Shown here piece after piece: positions 21,358-34,511 of a DNA stretch of 64,000 bases. Each line of letters begins with the position of its first letter. Position 1 is the first letter of the stretch. Below the pieces are notes generated by a model. It saw only the letters and a list, made by a program, of their open reading frames with translations, was not told where the DNA came from and did no database searches. The position numbers were made by a program, and so were the translations under genes. This DNA comes from Furcasterigmium furcatum. Its lineage: Eukaryota > Ascomycota > Sordariomycetes > Glomerellales > Plectosphaerellaceae. The stretch spans positions 3,852,472-3,916,471 of the forward strand of contig BCIA01000005.1 of assembly GCA_001599815.1 (NCBI GenBank). The letters are read 5' to 3'.

Positions 21358-22851
21358 ATGCCCAACCCTGGACATCAATCTCCTTTCCTCAGGCAACGCA
21401 ACAAAGATCATGTCAGGAGAACGCGCTTTCCAGCCCTAGAAATCGACCACGACACCGGCCGCAGCGACTTGGGCGTCTTCTGCCTTCATATCACTGGCTT
21501 TGCCATCGGTATTGTACGTCTCGTCCGCAGACTCTCCATTCAACAGACTCTCGAGAGGCTCCAATACGGATCTTCCGTCTTCCTCTGGCGTGCCCGGAAA
21601 GTTCTCGGGGCACTCTCTGGAAAAGACATGCCCTTCGAATTCTGCAGCTCCGCCGCCAGGGGCGTCCTGGCACTCCCGGAGCTAATGGATAACATCTTCC
21701 TCCACTCGGAGATCCGCGATGTCTTGGTCTGCACCCTGGTATGTACTACCTGGAGGAACATGGTGAAGAGCAGCCCAACAGCACAAAGGCATCTCTTCTT
21801 CGTCCAGAATCCGGACCCGTGGAACGACATCAGGATGAACCCGGCCCTGGATTTCGTTGGCCTCAAGGTCGTCATCACGGAGCAAACTATCCTCCTCGAT
21901 AGAAGGCCCGAGGCTACTGCCGCTGCCGCCGCCGTCCCCGCCGCCGCCGCCCCCGCCGCCCACGGCGAACACGAGGACGAGGATGAAGACATGGGGGACG
22001 ATAACGAAGATGCGCATGAGTCTCTGGAGCCGAACGAGGTTTCCACTCTCGCGCAGTGGCATGTCCTCGACGTCAGGTACGACAGGTGGCAGCCAGCAAG
22101 GTTCGACATGGCCCGCGACATCTCCAGCGAAACTTGGCTCACCACAAGCCGTCCTGTGTTCGCCACAGTCAGGGGAGCATACGAAAATGAGCAGGCCAGC
22201 TGGCGCCGCATGCTTCTATGCCAACCGTTTCTAGGCGAGGCCCGGACCAAGCAAAAGATCAACAAGAACCCGAACTATGACAAGGTTCCCAGCCAGCATG
22301 TCAGCCGCTACACGAAGTGGATGGGCAACGACGTCGGTCCCTGGTCCGAAGACGACTTCGGCACCATGGCCCCCTATCTGCGGGCAGGTTTCGTCCTTCC
22401 CCACGGTGCGGCCCTGAACAGCCAGCAGCCAGGTCGCCCAGTCTCGATGCGTCTCAGCTGGGGACCTATGGAGGACGACACCAATCCCATGCATAACTTC
22501 ATGATGGGGGTCCCTTGCGGGCCGTCAGTCCACATGGCGGCGATCGATCTCGGGTGGCATGGTTCCAAGCTCAAGACGAGGTACCCCTACAATACTGAGC
22601 AGGTCGTGACGGGGTTCGGACGCAACACCGCGGGAGTCCATTACTTCCTGGATTTGATGGGCCACCAGCTCTGCGAGATCAGGTTCGAAAGGGACTGGCA
22701 ACCAGGCGGGGGCCACTACTATACCGTCCACCATGTGTGGTCGTGGACGCCGGTGCCCGAGACGGATGGCAGTGGGCCTTGGTCGGTGATTCCTAAGGGA
22801 CTGGACGTGCCTCCATCCTGCATATACCCGATTCCTGGAAGAGGGGGCTAA
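21358..22851 (+). CDS. F-box-like domain protein
   Basis: Single open frame of 497 aa from the first ATG. A likely F-box sits at about residues 97-140: LALPELMDNIFLHSEI, then LVCTTWRNMVKSSP, the usual Leu-Pro-Glu-hydrophobic start and W-anchored helix. F-box proteins of this fungal class act as substrate adaptors of SCF ubiquitin ligases. A low-complexity Ala run and an acidic Glu/Asp segment (about 185-220) lie before a long C-terminal region with no recognised repeat (no WD or LRR). The first ~90 residues are less protein-like, so a start at the internal Met of MPFEFCSSA (21628) is a reasonable alternative. Substrates are unknown. Confidence 0.72.
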   Translation: MPNPGHQSPFLRQRNKDHVRRTRFPALEIDHDTGRSDLGVFCLHITGFAIGIVRLVRRLSIQQTLERLQYGSSVFLWRARKVLGALSGKDMPFEFCSSAARGVLALPELMDNIFLHSEIRDVLVCTLVCTTWRNMVKSSPTAQRHLFFVQNPDPWNDIRMNPALDFVGLKVVITEQTILLDRRPEATAAAAAVPAAAAPAAHGEHEDEDEDMGDDNEDAHESLEPNEVSTLAQWHVLDVRYDRWQPARFDMARDISSETWLTTSRPVFATVRGAYENEQASWRRMLLCQPFLGEARTKQKINKNPNYDKVPSQHVSRYTKWMGNDVGPWSEDDFGTMAPYLRAGFVLPHGAALNSQQPGRPVSMRLSWGPMEDDTNPMHNFMMGVPCGPSVHMAAIDLGWHGSKLKTRYPYNTEQVVTGFGRNTAGVHYFLDLMGHQLCEIRFERDWQPGGGHYYTVHHVWSWTPVPETDGSGPWSVIPKGLDVPPSCIYPIPGRGG

Positions 22852-22949
22852 GGGCGGGCAACTATATGCATGATCTTCTGGAGTTTGTTTGGTGGTTTCT
22901 TCGAGTTGCCTATACTAGGTAGGTATGTTCTTCTTGAACCTCGAACCTA

Positions 22950-25329
<2,380 letters not shown>

Positions 25330-26388
25330 CTAATCAGCCTTGCCAGTGGGCTCCTCGGTGGAGGGGGCGGCGGCGGGCGCCTCGCTGGCCTCGGTCTCCT
25401 TAGGCGCGGCAGCCTCGCCAGCCTGGGCGGGCTCAGCCTCAGAAGAAGTCCACAGGGTCTGGTGGTCTTGTCAGCATCTCTGTCGGGGCAGGTCAGCGGA
25501 AAGAGATGACGTACGAGGTTGTCACGGAGGAGCTGCATGATGAGGGTAGAGTCCTTGTACGACTCCTCGGAGAGGGTGTCGAGCTCTGTCAATTGGGTCA
25601 GCAAATTTGTCTTCCGGCCTGCATCGAGATGAGGAAGCGGCTTCACTCACCGGCAATGGCGTCGTCGAAGGCCTGCTTGGCCAGGTGGCAAGCCTGGTCG
25701 GGAGCGTTGAGGATCTCGTAGTAGAAGACGGAGAAGTTCAGGGCGAGACCCAGGCGAATGGGGTGAGTGGGAGGGAGCTCGGTCTGGGCAACCTCGGTAG
25801 CAGCCTTGTAGGCCTCAAGGGACTTGTCGGCGGAGTCCTTGCGGCGGTCGCCAACGGCGAACTCGGCGAGGTAGCGGTGGTAGTCACCCTTCCTGTCGGC
25901 GCACGGATCAGTACACGTGTCAGTGGGCACATTGAGCGGGAGAGACGCACATCTTGTGGTAGAAGACCTTGGACTCGCCGGACTTAGCGGAGGGGATAAG
26001 GTGCTTGTCAAGGACCTCGAGGATGTCCTCGCAGATCTTGGCGAGCTCGTCCTCGATCTTCTGGCGGTACTCCTTGATATGGCTGACGTGAGTGGAGTCG
26101 CCCTTGGACTCCTCCTTCTGCTCGATAGAGGTGATGATCCTCCAAGAGGCACGGCGGGCGCCAATAACGTTCTTGTAGGCGACGGAGAGGAGGTTGCGCT
26201 CCTCGACGGTGAGATCGCGATCCTCGCCGGCGACGATCTTCATGTTCTCGACCATCTCTGGAGGTCGCAGTCATCGATCAGCCCACGTCGACCTGGATAG
26301 GGGTGGTCAGGAAGAGCCGCAACATACCCTCATAGCGCTCAGCCTGCTCGGCGAGCTTGGCAAGGTAGACGGCATCTTCGTGAGCCAT
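25330..26388 (-). CDS. 14-3-3 protein
   Basis: Five exons (26388-26328, 26257-25951, 25892-25651, 25585-25515, 25458-25330) give 269 aa. The nine-helix 14-3-3 fold is evident: [19 protein letters not shown] (signature 1) and the helix 9 region [15 protein letters not shown] (signature 2). The basic phosphopeptide-binding pocket residues lie in those helices and in [11 protein letters not shown]. The tail is an Ala/Glu/Pro-rich acidic extension, typical of fungal forms. These dimers bind phosphoserine/threonine motifs in kinases, trehalase and many other clients. The final exons are joined across short introns whose splices restore the signature exactly. Confidence 0.95.
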
Positions 26389-28017
26389 TGTGACGGTTGT
26401 AGGAGTATCTGGGTGGTGCAAAGTCAGTCAGGGTGAGCAGGGTGAACAGGGCGAAGAGAAGGTGGAGTCAGCGGGATGACGGTGAGCGCGAAGATGGATC
26501 GGAGGAGGGTTGTGAAAGCGATGAATTGGCCGAAATCTGCGAGTGACAACCCAATGCGTGATCGATGCGACGTCAGGGACGCAGCGGCAGAACACGCGAT
26601 GCTTGCGACTCGCTGGCTCTGGCCATCCAAGCTGTATCAAGTCCTGCCCCCGCCTCGGGTGGGGTACCGCGCGTAGCAAGCCCGAGAAGCTGTCGCGTTG
26701 GCACGGAGAAGCTCTTGGCTTGCTGAGATGGCAGAGGGAAGCCAGTCGCAGCAGGAGGCGCCACCCGCAGAGAGGTCGCGATGCTTTGGGGGAGCATCCG
26801 TTGGGTTGAAGCTCGGGGGTTGCGGGCGAGGGCTGGCGATGACGACAGAGGGAGGAGGGGGGTAAGGCGAGGCGAGGCGAGGCGGCGAGGAGGACGTACC
26901 TTGGTGGACGGTTGATGGAGGGGGAGGTGAAGAAAGAAGGCAAATCAATTTGCTTCAGGAAGTGGTCGTCAACGACGTTGGCGGGAGAAAGGCGTGTAGA
27001 AAGTAAACACAGAAGAGAGAGGTGTGGTTGTTGTTTGGTGGAGGAGAAGTGGATGGTTTCGGAACAATGTTGGCAGGAGGGAGGGATTGCGTTGAACGCT
27101 GGGCGGGCTGCTTAGGCAGGCGGCGGGCGGCGGGACGAAAAGCTGACCTGGAGGTGACGGGACGGAGTGGATGGAGCTGGAAATTGGAGGAAGAGGGCCC
27201 TGGGCGGCACCTTCGCCCACTGCCCTGCGCCGGGCAGGCAGGCAGGCGGGCAGGGCAGGTGGATTGCGAGGCTAGCTTGAACGGGCACTCACGTGAATAG
27301 CCTCAAGTTCCCGGGGGTATCTCCGCGCGTGGTCTTGGTGGTGGGATACCTCTGGGAACCTCGACCCTCTGTTTTTGTGCGGCGGTGCGGCGACGTCACT
27401 TGCCATGGAGGTGGTGCCCACCTCACTCAGTGTGCTCGTGTCCCGTCCCTTTCGTGCCCTGTCTCGTCAGGGTCCCAGCGCCCTCAGACATTCACCGAGG
27501 CAGTTGTCTGCTCCTTGATTTATGCGTCGGACCTTTTCATCAACCAATGCCAGCATAGTTGAAACTACGATGAACCAGGCCCCGGAAGCTCTCCCTGTCC
27601 AGCCTGGGCGTGCACGATCTGTCCTTCAGAAAGAACCCTCCGTCCGAACTCGTCTCTCCTGCGAAGCCTGCCCTGGCCTCCTGATCGAGATGGCGTCGTC
27701 AGATGACGATCATTAATCTCGGACGACCAGGTGAAGCGACAGCCTCGCCCCCGGCCCAGACTCCTCCCTTTGTTGGCTATCGATGGCTCTGCGGAGACCA
27801 AGTGAGATCCCAAATGACATGTCACGCACTCCTCGAAGCTGTCCGCTCCCATCGAGGCGCTCGCTACTGATTGTGCGCCCTCCCGCTTCTCTTCGTCATG
27901 TCTCATATATCTGATTACCATCAAAGACACTTCTGATTGCAGAATGACCGTCTGGAACAACCGCCTGGAACCTATGCGACATGGTCATTAAATTGAGAGG
28001 GCTGTGCACCCATCTAT
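26389..28017. other. Long spacer upstream of the 14-3-3 gene
   Basis: This 1.6 kb lies between the 14-3-3 start and the amine-oxidase stop. It contains purine/pyrimidine-biased stretches (for example GGCGAGGCGAGGCGAGGCGGCG near 26866-26886, and GGCAGGCAGGCAGGCGGGCAGG near 27232-27255). These fit a long transcribed leader and promoter for a strongly expressed gene. The open frames here are compositional and none resembles a protein family. Confidence 0.45.
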
Positions 28018-30195
28018 CTACGCGCTCGTCTGACAGCACACGTTCTCCTCGTTGACGGCAGCCTCCCTGACAGGCAGGCCGTTCGGCACCAACACGCTCT
28101 GGTTCATCTTCTGTGTGCTCTGCGGCACGTCCAGGGCTGGGTTGCCGGTGAAGAAATCGGCAGGCTTCAGAGAGATTGTCGAGACCTCGACGGGCATCAC
28201 GGGGAAGTCCTCGACGCGCGGGTTATGGGTCATGCCAAACGTGTGCCAGACAACGATGTCGTCGTCTCGGACATTCTCGTCGCGTGCTGCGTAGTCCGCG
28301 AGTCCGTCCGACTCGGCGAGTGACTGGTTCGTCCACTTGCCGCCGGCCCAGAGGTCCCCGTCGCGATACCTCGTCACCCACATGTGATGCTCTGCGAACC
28401 GAGCACGGCGGCGGACGACTGAGTCTTTGCCTGCGAGGAGGAGCTGGCAAGGCTGGGGCACCAGCTTGAAACCAACGGGGTTGCCGGAGATGGGGTTGGC
28501 AACTCCCTCGTTGACAATCTTGAACGCCCGGTTCGTGAAGGGAGACGCGTCGGCGAAGCCTGACTTGGAGAACGGCGTCTTGACCACCTTCCACGCGTTG
28601 GCATGAGGATTCTCCTCCTCCGACTGCGGCAGAGGGATGGACTCCTCCTGGATGAGGGAGTTCTTCGGCCCATCAAGCATGGGGTCGATCCTCAGCGAGA
28701 AGAGATGCTGGTGGTTCGCAGCCAGAACGCCCGGGGAGACGACGTTGCCCCAGTACGAAGTCTTGCCGGGGTCGATTAGTGAGGTTGACAGGATGCCGGT
28801 GGCACGCGTCTCGAGCTCGATGTTGCCGTTCTGCCAGAAGAGCCAGGCAAAGATGTACTCGTAGTTACCGACAGTCAAGATGGACTGGACGACCAGGTTG
28901 CGGGCTCGGGTGATGGCCACACCTTGTGTTCGGTGGTTGGTGTGCTTCCAGCCGATACCACCGTCCTGCTCGTGAAGGCAGATGACATTGCCCGCGGCTA
29001 CAGGCTCGCCTTGATCGTTGTTCAGCCAGCCGTTGAAGTACTTAATCGTGCCCAGGCAGTCACAGCCGAGAGCCAGGTTGTTAGCAGTGCTGCCGGCTCC
29101 GGCATCGCCCAGGTCGAACGCCTGCTTGCGATGGAAAGGGCTTCGGGGATCTGATCAAGTCAGCATATCGGTCGAAGCTCTTCGAAAACGAGAAACTCAC
29201 CGCCATAGGGCACCGTCATCTCGCTCACGCTCAGCCTATAGAACATTGGGCGGCCGTCATATCTAACATCGTGCAGCGTCAAACCCTCGCGATAGTTGAA
29301 CCCAACCCTGAACCTCCACTTCTGCCAAGAGACACAGTTCTCGTCTGTCACTGAAAAGCTCGGCCCATCAGGCTGATGAACTAGCAGAGGCTTCAGATCT
29401 TCGCGGGGCTTCGAACTTTGGAGCCCGGGATAGTACTCGTTCTCCTCGCAGTGCGCCATGGGCGACTCGGCGGACGCTGTGTGGTACTGAAGGCCGTCCT
29501 CCTTTCCGCCGCTCGCGAGGGGCTCGAGGCGAACAATCTTGTCCTCGAACACGTCCAGGACGGGAGAGAACGGCAGGGGGAAAGCATACTGGTTGCTCTC
29601 GACGTGGCTATGCGGTGCCCTGGCATACAACAACCCCTGGATGAACTTGTGGGTGTCCGGCGTTGAATCGCGATCAGCGCCGTACGGCCAACAGTCGCAT
29701 TGAACCTCGCAGCCATCGGGGAGGTTCAGCTTCCGGACGGCCTCCACGACTTGGGGATCCTTGAGGATTTTCTGGGCCGAGTTGCGCATTTCATCGCTGC
29801 CTCGTGTTAGCAGGACATCTCGATGGTTTCAGGGGCCACACTCACCGATCAAGCGAGGAATGCTGGCCATGTGTTGCGATGGAACGCTTCAGCTCAGTTG
29901 ATGTGTCCAGGCTGATGGTGCTCTCACAGAGCGTCCTCTCGTTGGATGATGTCCAGACGATATCAACACACCGAGGCACGAATGGCCGCTCGCCCGCAGG
30001 CAGCCCCTTTGCCTCAGCATCGAGGTAGGGCAGCAGCAGCGCCTTGGGCGGCTCCCGGATACTCACGTTCTTAAAGCGAAAGGAGAAGTCCTCGCCGTGC
30101 TTTTTGGCGAGAATGTCCTTGAGAATCGCAGACGCGCGGGAGATTTCCGTCGGCGAGATCGGACGCAGGGGATGCATCGCAGGTTTGACTGTCAT
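28018..30195 (-). CDS. Copper amine oxidase
   Basis: Three exons (30195-29846, 29796-29201, 29150-28018; introns 49 and 50 nt) give 692 aa. The topaquinone precursor motif is TVGNYEY. Copper ligands are visible as the HQH pair in AANHQHLFSL and a third His in FGMTHNPRVEDFP. The catalytic-base region DPRSPFHRKQAFDLGD is rebuilt across intron 2. The enzyme oxidises primary amines to aldehydes with release of ammonia and hydrogen peroxide. There is no signal peptide and no C-terminal SKL-type signal (it ends CCQTSA), so localisation is unclear. It is the leftmost gene of the putative amine/amide cluster, and its promoter carries six copies of the GGCGTCT motif. Confidence 0.95.
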
Positions 30196-30379
30196 GGCTG
30201 CGTTCAGGACGAAATGGGGCTAAAGGGTATTGGATGCTTGAGTGTGAGATTTCAGCCCATCCAGTTCAACCACGAGGAACGAGGTTTTGTAGTATGCCCC
30301 TATTCGATGGCTGCATGTGAGATTCGCCTTCTGCGTGACGGAGACAGGCAAAGGGAGCCCGGCGTGTCAGAGCTCCGCG

Positions 30380-30541
30380 GGCGTCTGGGCGACACTCGAC
30401 ACTCGACACTCAGGTCACTCCGATGGCGGCGTCTAGAAGCACGATGACGAGAATCCAGCCAAGTTTCCGGAGACGCCAGGTGGGCTATCTGGAGGTACAG
30501 CGGAGTCTGTCTGCTCGGCGTCTACGGCGTCTTGGGCGTCT
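30380..30541. promoter_or_regulatory. Amine-oxidase promoter with six GGCGTCT/AGACGCC motifs
   Basis: Motif positions are 30380-30386, 30428-30434 (as GGCGTCTAGA to 30437), 30471-30477 (reverse orientation), and three copies at 30517, 30526 and 30535 exactly 9 bp apart. They lie 185-350 bp upstream of the amine-oxidase start. A perfect triple GACACTC repeat sits between the first two, at 30391-30411. Density is far above the roughly one copy per 6 kb expected by base composition. Recognition by the cluster's own Zn2Cys6 regulator is an inference. Confidence 0.7.
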
Positions 30542-30972
30542 ACATGAACCGCCCTGACACTCGTCCGACCAGGCAGCTTATCAGCGGCGGAGGATACAGA
30601 AGATCGCTGCCGCATCTCTCACAAAGAAATGTGACAACTCAATCCTTTACTCAGACTTGTCCGTGCCGTGACATCAGATCAGACGGATAGTTGAGGCGCG
30701 GTTGAGTGAGGATGCCGGGTGCCTCCACCAAGGGGCCATATGAGGCTCATCCCATGCTCTGGAGCCTCGATGTGTAAATGTGTAGGAAGACTGCCTGCCA
30801 AAGATGAGAAGTTGAAGCCATTTGATTATCTCTAAGTTAGGGATCCGATCGTTAATCTAAGCCCTGGCAGCTTCCGGACCTTTCCTATTGACGTCAAGCA
30901 GGGATTTGACGAGACCCAGAAGATGAGCTTCCATTGCAGTAAGAGCTTTAATCTACTTGAATCGGTACATAT

Positions 30973-32080
30973 TCAGATGGCCAGGCTAGCAACAGTGTCC
31001 TTGACTGTAGACTCAAGCGGCGTCCACCGGACCCCAAGGAGCCGCTGTGCCTTGCTGGCATCGATGGAGTAGAAGCCCAGTGCTGGTACCAAACCCGCTC
31101 CAGATACAGGCCTCCCGTCGTGAATTTCTCTGACCGCTGCCCAGGTGAACTTTCCACCACAGACGTTAAAGCGCTCGCTGGCATCCGGGGCCAGCTTCTC
31201 ATAGTCCAAGGCCGCCACATGAGCTGCCGCGACGTTCCGAACGTCCGCGAACACCGGCATGCGAGTTACAGGTGCCTCATCCGCCTTCAGGGCGTTCAAA
31301 AGCTGCGCGGAAGATTCGTTGGGGTTGGCGGAGGTGATTCCGGAGGATGGATGGACCGGACCGAGAATCATCGGTGGGCAGATGGTCACGAGCGAGATGG
31401 TGCGGCCCTTGATCTTCTGGTCCTCGACAAAGTCCCAGGCCTTGCTCTCAGCGAAGGTCTTGCTGCCCTGGTATCCCAGGAGCTGGTTTTGGAGGGCCTG
31501 CTCTGGGGTGACAGGGTTCCAATCTTTCTCTAATGTCTGTTCAGCTAATATACGCCCGAGTGGGAGTTCACGGGCTGGATCTTACCAGTATATACATATT
31601 CCGGCCTGGGGTTTTGGAACGGGTCGATGACCGCGGCAAACGACGAGGTCAGGACAATACGCTTAACGCTGGGAGAAGCCTCGACCGCCTTCAAAATCTC
31701 CCAGGTTCCTTTGACTGCGGGATCAAGCAGATCTTTATGGATGTCTGTAATGCTGAAGGTGAAGGGCGAGGCACAGTGAACCACGAACTCGATACCCTCT
31801 AGGGCATTGCCGTATGCGCCTGGTGTCGTGATATCCGGGACAACCGCTAACTCTAATGGTGCTCCCGGGAACTTGTCTGCGAAGGATTGACCTCTCTGCG
31901 CAGAACGAAAGGAGGCCTTGACGGAGAAGCCGGCGTCAAGAAGCTGGGCTGCGATGTGAGAGCCCACGAACCCGGACGCACCGGTCAACTGGAATTCCGC
32001 CAGAGGCTGATTAGCCAAAGCACTTCAAGTTGCTATATCAGCGGAAAGACGAGGCATACAAACACTTTCCCCTTGGACAT
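30973..32080 (-). CDS. NAD(P)H-dependent aldehyde/ketone reductase (GRE2-like extended SDR)
   Basis: Three exons (32080-32060, 31988-31586, 31529-30973) give 326 aa. The 7-codon first exon MSKGKVF joins to LTGASGFVGSH, making the Rossmann TGxxGxxG motif intact; without it the frame starts inside nonsense. Further landmarks are the strand VVHCASPF, the catalytic Ser region IVLTSSFAAV, and the YxxxK pair in GYQGSK. This is the dihydroflavonol-reductase/GRE2 group that reduces aldehydes and ketones. It lies between the amine oxidase and a Zn2Cys6 regulator and could reduce aldehydes produced by amine oxidation (inference). The second intron uses the acceptor ACATTAG, which gives YTEKDWNPV. Confidence 0.93.
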
Positions 32081-32795
32081 GGTCGATGTTTCCTAGGTAT
32101 CGTCGGTAAATTCTGATAGGAGTCTGCCCACCAGATCTTCTGTCAGGAGTGATTCGACCGTCTTAAGACTTGACCCAGACGCCCGAGACATGATTCCATG
32201 GCAGTAGCATCGTCGCGGGAGATCAACTGTCTAGACGCCCTACACGCCCGATCCCCAGCACCCCAGTCCCAGGCCGATGGTCTCCTGGCTGTTACGTTAT
32301 ACACGGTGTCAAGAGGGTCACAGAAAGGATGGCCGCCCTCAGAACGGCCATGTCGACCAACAGATCTCAGATCGAGCGATAGAAAATCGAGATAGCCTCT
32401 GCCTTGATTACAAGAAATCGAGATGGCCTCTTGCTGAAATAGAGACAATTCAAAGCATCATACCTGAACCGGCCATCTTTTCTGCGACCCTCCTGGGTGT
32501 TAGAGGCGCGTTGCCTGATCGGGCAACCCCACAAGGTCGAGATAACCCCTGAGCGTGTCATGCGATTCGCTCCTCTCCACGGCTCAGTGCTATCTCCGGT
32601 ATCGTCGCACAGCGGGCTCTTCCCCAGCTTCCGAGTCAGGGGCAGGCTCGCACTCCAGATTCTGGGCGAGGATGTGTCCCGTGGCAAGACGGATGGATCC
32701 TCAACTGAGCATCGTTCGATCGTCCTGCCGTGTGGTACGATCGTCAAGGACCACAGACGCACCTTCAAGTACTTCAGAGCCGCAACTCCTCGACC
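32081..32795. promoter_or_regulatory. Divergent promoter of the GRE2-like reductase and the cluster regulator
   Basis: This 715 bp lies between divergent starts. It has AGACGCC at 32177-32183 and TCTAGACGCC at 32230-32239. A block at 32205-32247 reads TAGCATCG..GCGGGAGAT..AGACGCC..TACACGC, the same order as in the amidase/MFS promoter at 36725-36764. A second part (32365-32440) holds repeated AATCGAGATRGCCTCT units. Confidence 0.65.
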
Positions 32796-34430
32796 ATGAC
32801 GGAAGACCTCAGGCTAGGGACTCTGAGCGACGGCACTCCTCGACAACGGAGATACGCACCACGGTCAAAGGGCGGGTGCGTCACCTGCCGCCGTCGAAGG
32901 AAGAGATGTGTCGGATCCCAGCCAGAGTGCGACGCCTGCCATCGGCTGCAGCTCGAGTGCGTATGGGATGCCAGGCGGAGCGTCTCCAGCAACCAGGACT
33001 CGAGGTCGGACACCGGTAGCAGCAGCAACACCAACACCAGGCCATCGTCGGGTCGATATGTCCTCGATCGCATTTCGAGACCCCCGGCCGTGTTGCCGAG
33101 CGCTTCGCCAAGACTGACTCCCAACGACGTCGACCAGCGTGTTCTCATGTCCTACTACATCCACCACTTCGTGCCCAACATTTCGGTGGCCAAGTCCACC
33201 ACCAGCTTCTTTACGTCCCTCTATGTTCCTATGGCGTTCCATTGCGAGGCTGTCAGAGATGTCATTCTCGCATGTGCCTCCGCTCACCTGTCCAAGGCTA
33301 CGTCGGACGAGATGCAGTCATCACGGCTGTGGGACCTCTCGTTGCGGTATCAGAAACGCTGTCATCAGTTCCTGCAGGAGAGGATCTCCTTGTCTGGACA
33401 TCTACAGCGGGATTCTTTGGAGTCTCTGACGGTCATATTACTCCTGATCGGACTCGAGGTGCAGAATGGAGCTCACAGTCACAAGTGGATGCATCAACTC
33501 GAGTGCGTCCGCAAGATCATCAGACAACAGGGCGGGACCGCAGTCTTCTCGAGAAGCTCGTGGGAGGCCGAGTGCATTTACCATCACTTCCTCTACCACG
33601 ACGTTATGAGTCTCATCATGGACGGGGTAGCCGGCGCCCCGGAACACCACCAAGACGCGCAGGATTCGGTCTCGACTGCTGGAACGCCGGGATCAGAGAC
33701 ATCCTATCATGCGGCATCACCACCACCGACATTGCAGGAGGCTGATATGCCTTGGGCAAAGTATCTACATGGCTCAGAAGCCTCTGTCAGCGTTTCTTCT
33801 CCGGGCTCACTGAGGCCGCTTGGGTCTTCATCCGCGAGCCAGGTGCACCCACTGCTGGGGCTGTCCCGGGAGCACTTCTTCCTCATCCAGAAGATCCGCT
33901 TCGTCAAGCCGATAGAGCAAGGTACTGACCGATTTGACCCGTCTAAGAACACGTTCTTCCTCGACCTCGAACGTCGGATCTCGACTCTGCAGTTCGACGC
34001 ATTCTCGCAGACAGAGCCGGACGTTGCGAGACTGGACGTCGGCACTCGGCTGGATCTGCTCACCCTGGCCGAAACATACAGGCTGGCTGCCCTCATCCTG
34101 CTCTACCGCCGCTCAAAGGCTCACACTCATCGGCTCCCGGTATTGGCCGAGCAGATCATCGTCCTCGTCGAGAGGATACCTCCCGGAAACCCAGCCGAGG
34201 CCGGATTGACGTATCCCTTGTTCCTTGCGGGTGCCGAGATCGTCTCGGAAGATCTCATTCTGCGATGCGCGGCCAAGCTCATCACAATCAGGGAGAGGGT
34301 CAAGGTGCTCAACATCGAGTCAGTCGAAAAGGTTCTGGAGGCCGTTTGGAGAGAGCGCCTCAACGGAGGCGACAACTGGGACTGGGAGCACCTGTTGAGG
34401 AAGTGGCAGTGGACAATCAACCTGGGATGA
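32796..34430 (+). CDS. Zn2Cys6 transcription factor, candidate cluster regulator
   Basis: Single exon, 545 aa from MTEDLRLGTL. The zinc cluster is at about residues 28-55: CVTCRRRRKRC then CDACHRLQLEC, with canonical spacing. A Ser-rich linker (about 65-95) leads into the fungal-specific regulator domain with helical segments such as MSYYIHHFVPNISV and LLLIGLEVQNG. It sits in the middle of the cluster, divergent from the reductase. Being embedded among enzymes and a transporter, and sharing a motif-rich promoter, it is likely the pathway-specific regulator, possibly autoregulated. That is inference from context. Confidence 0.92.
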   Translation: MTEDLRLGTLSDGTPRQRRYAPRSKGGCVTCRRRRKRCVGSQPECDACHRLQLECVWDARRSVSSNQDSRSDTGSSSNTNTRPSSGRYVLDRISRPPAVLPSASPRLTPNDVDQRVLMSYYIHHFVPNISVAKSTTSFFTSLYVPMAFHCEAVRDVILACASAHLSKATSDEMQSSRLWDLSLRYQKRCHQFLQERISLSGHLQRDSLESLTVILLLIGLEVQNGAHSHKWMHQLECVRKIIRQQGGTAVFSRSSWEAECIYHHFLYHDVMSLIMDGVAGAPEHHQDAQDSVSTAGTPGSETSYHAASPPPTLQEADMPWAKYLHGSEASVSVSSPGSLRPLGSSSASQVHPLLGLSREHFFLIQKIRFVKPIEQGTDRFDPSKNTFFLDLERRISTLQFDAFSQTEPDVARLDVGTRLDLLTLAETYRLAALILLYRRSKAHTHRLPVLAEQIIVLVERIPPGNPAEAGLTYPLFLAGAEIVSEDLILRCAAKLITIRERVKVLNIESVEKVLEAVWRERLNGGDNWDWEHLLRKWQWTINLG

Positions 34431-34511
34431 GCGCTGCTCTGTTTCAAATACGGGCATCTATGGTCCATCAATGGGACATGTACACCAGCCGTCCTCAGAT
34501 CATCCGTCATA

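Noticed and set aside
26428..26943. 171-codon minus-strand frame upstream of the 14-3-3 gene
   Set aside because: Ser/Pro/Arg composition driven by GC-rich leader; no domain and no conserved start.
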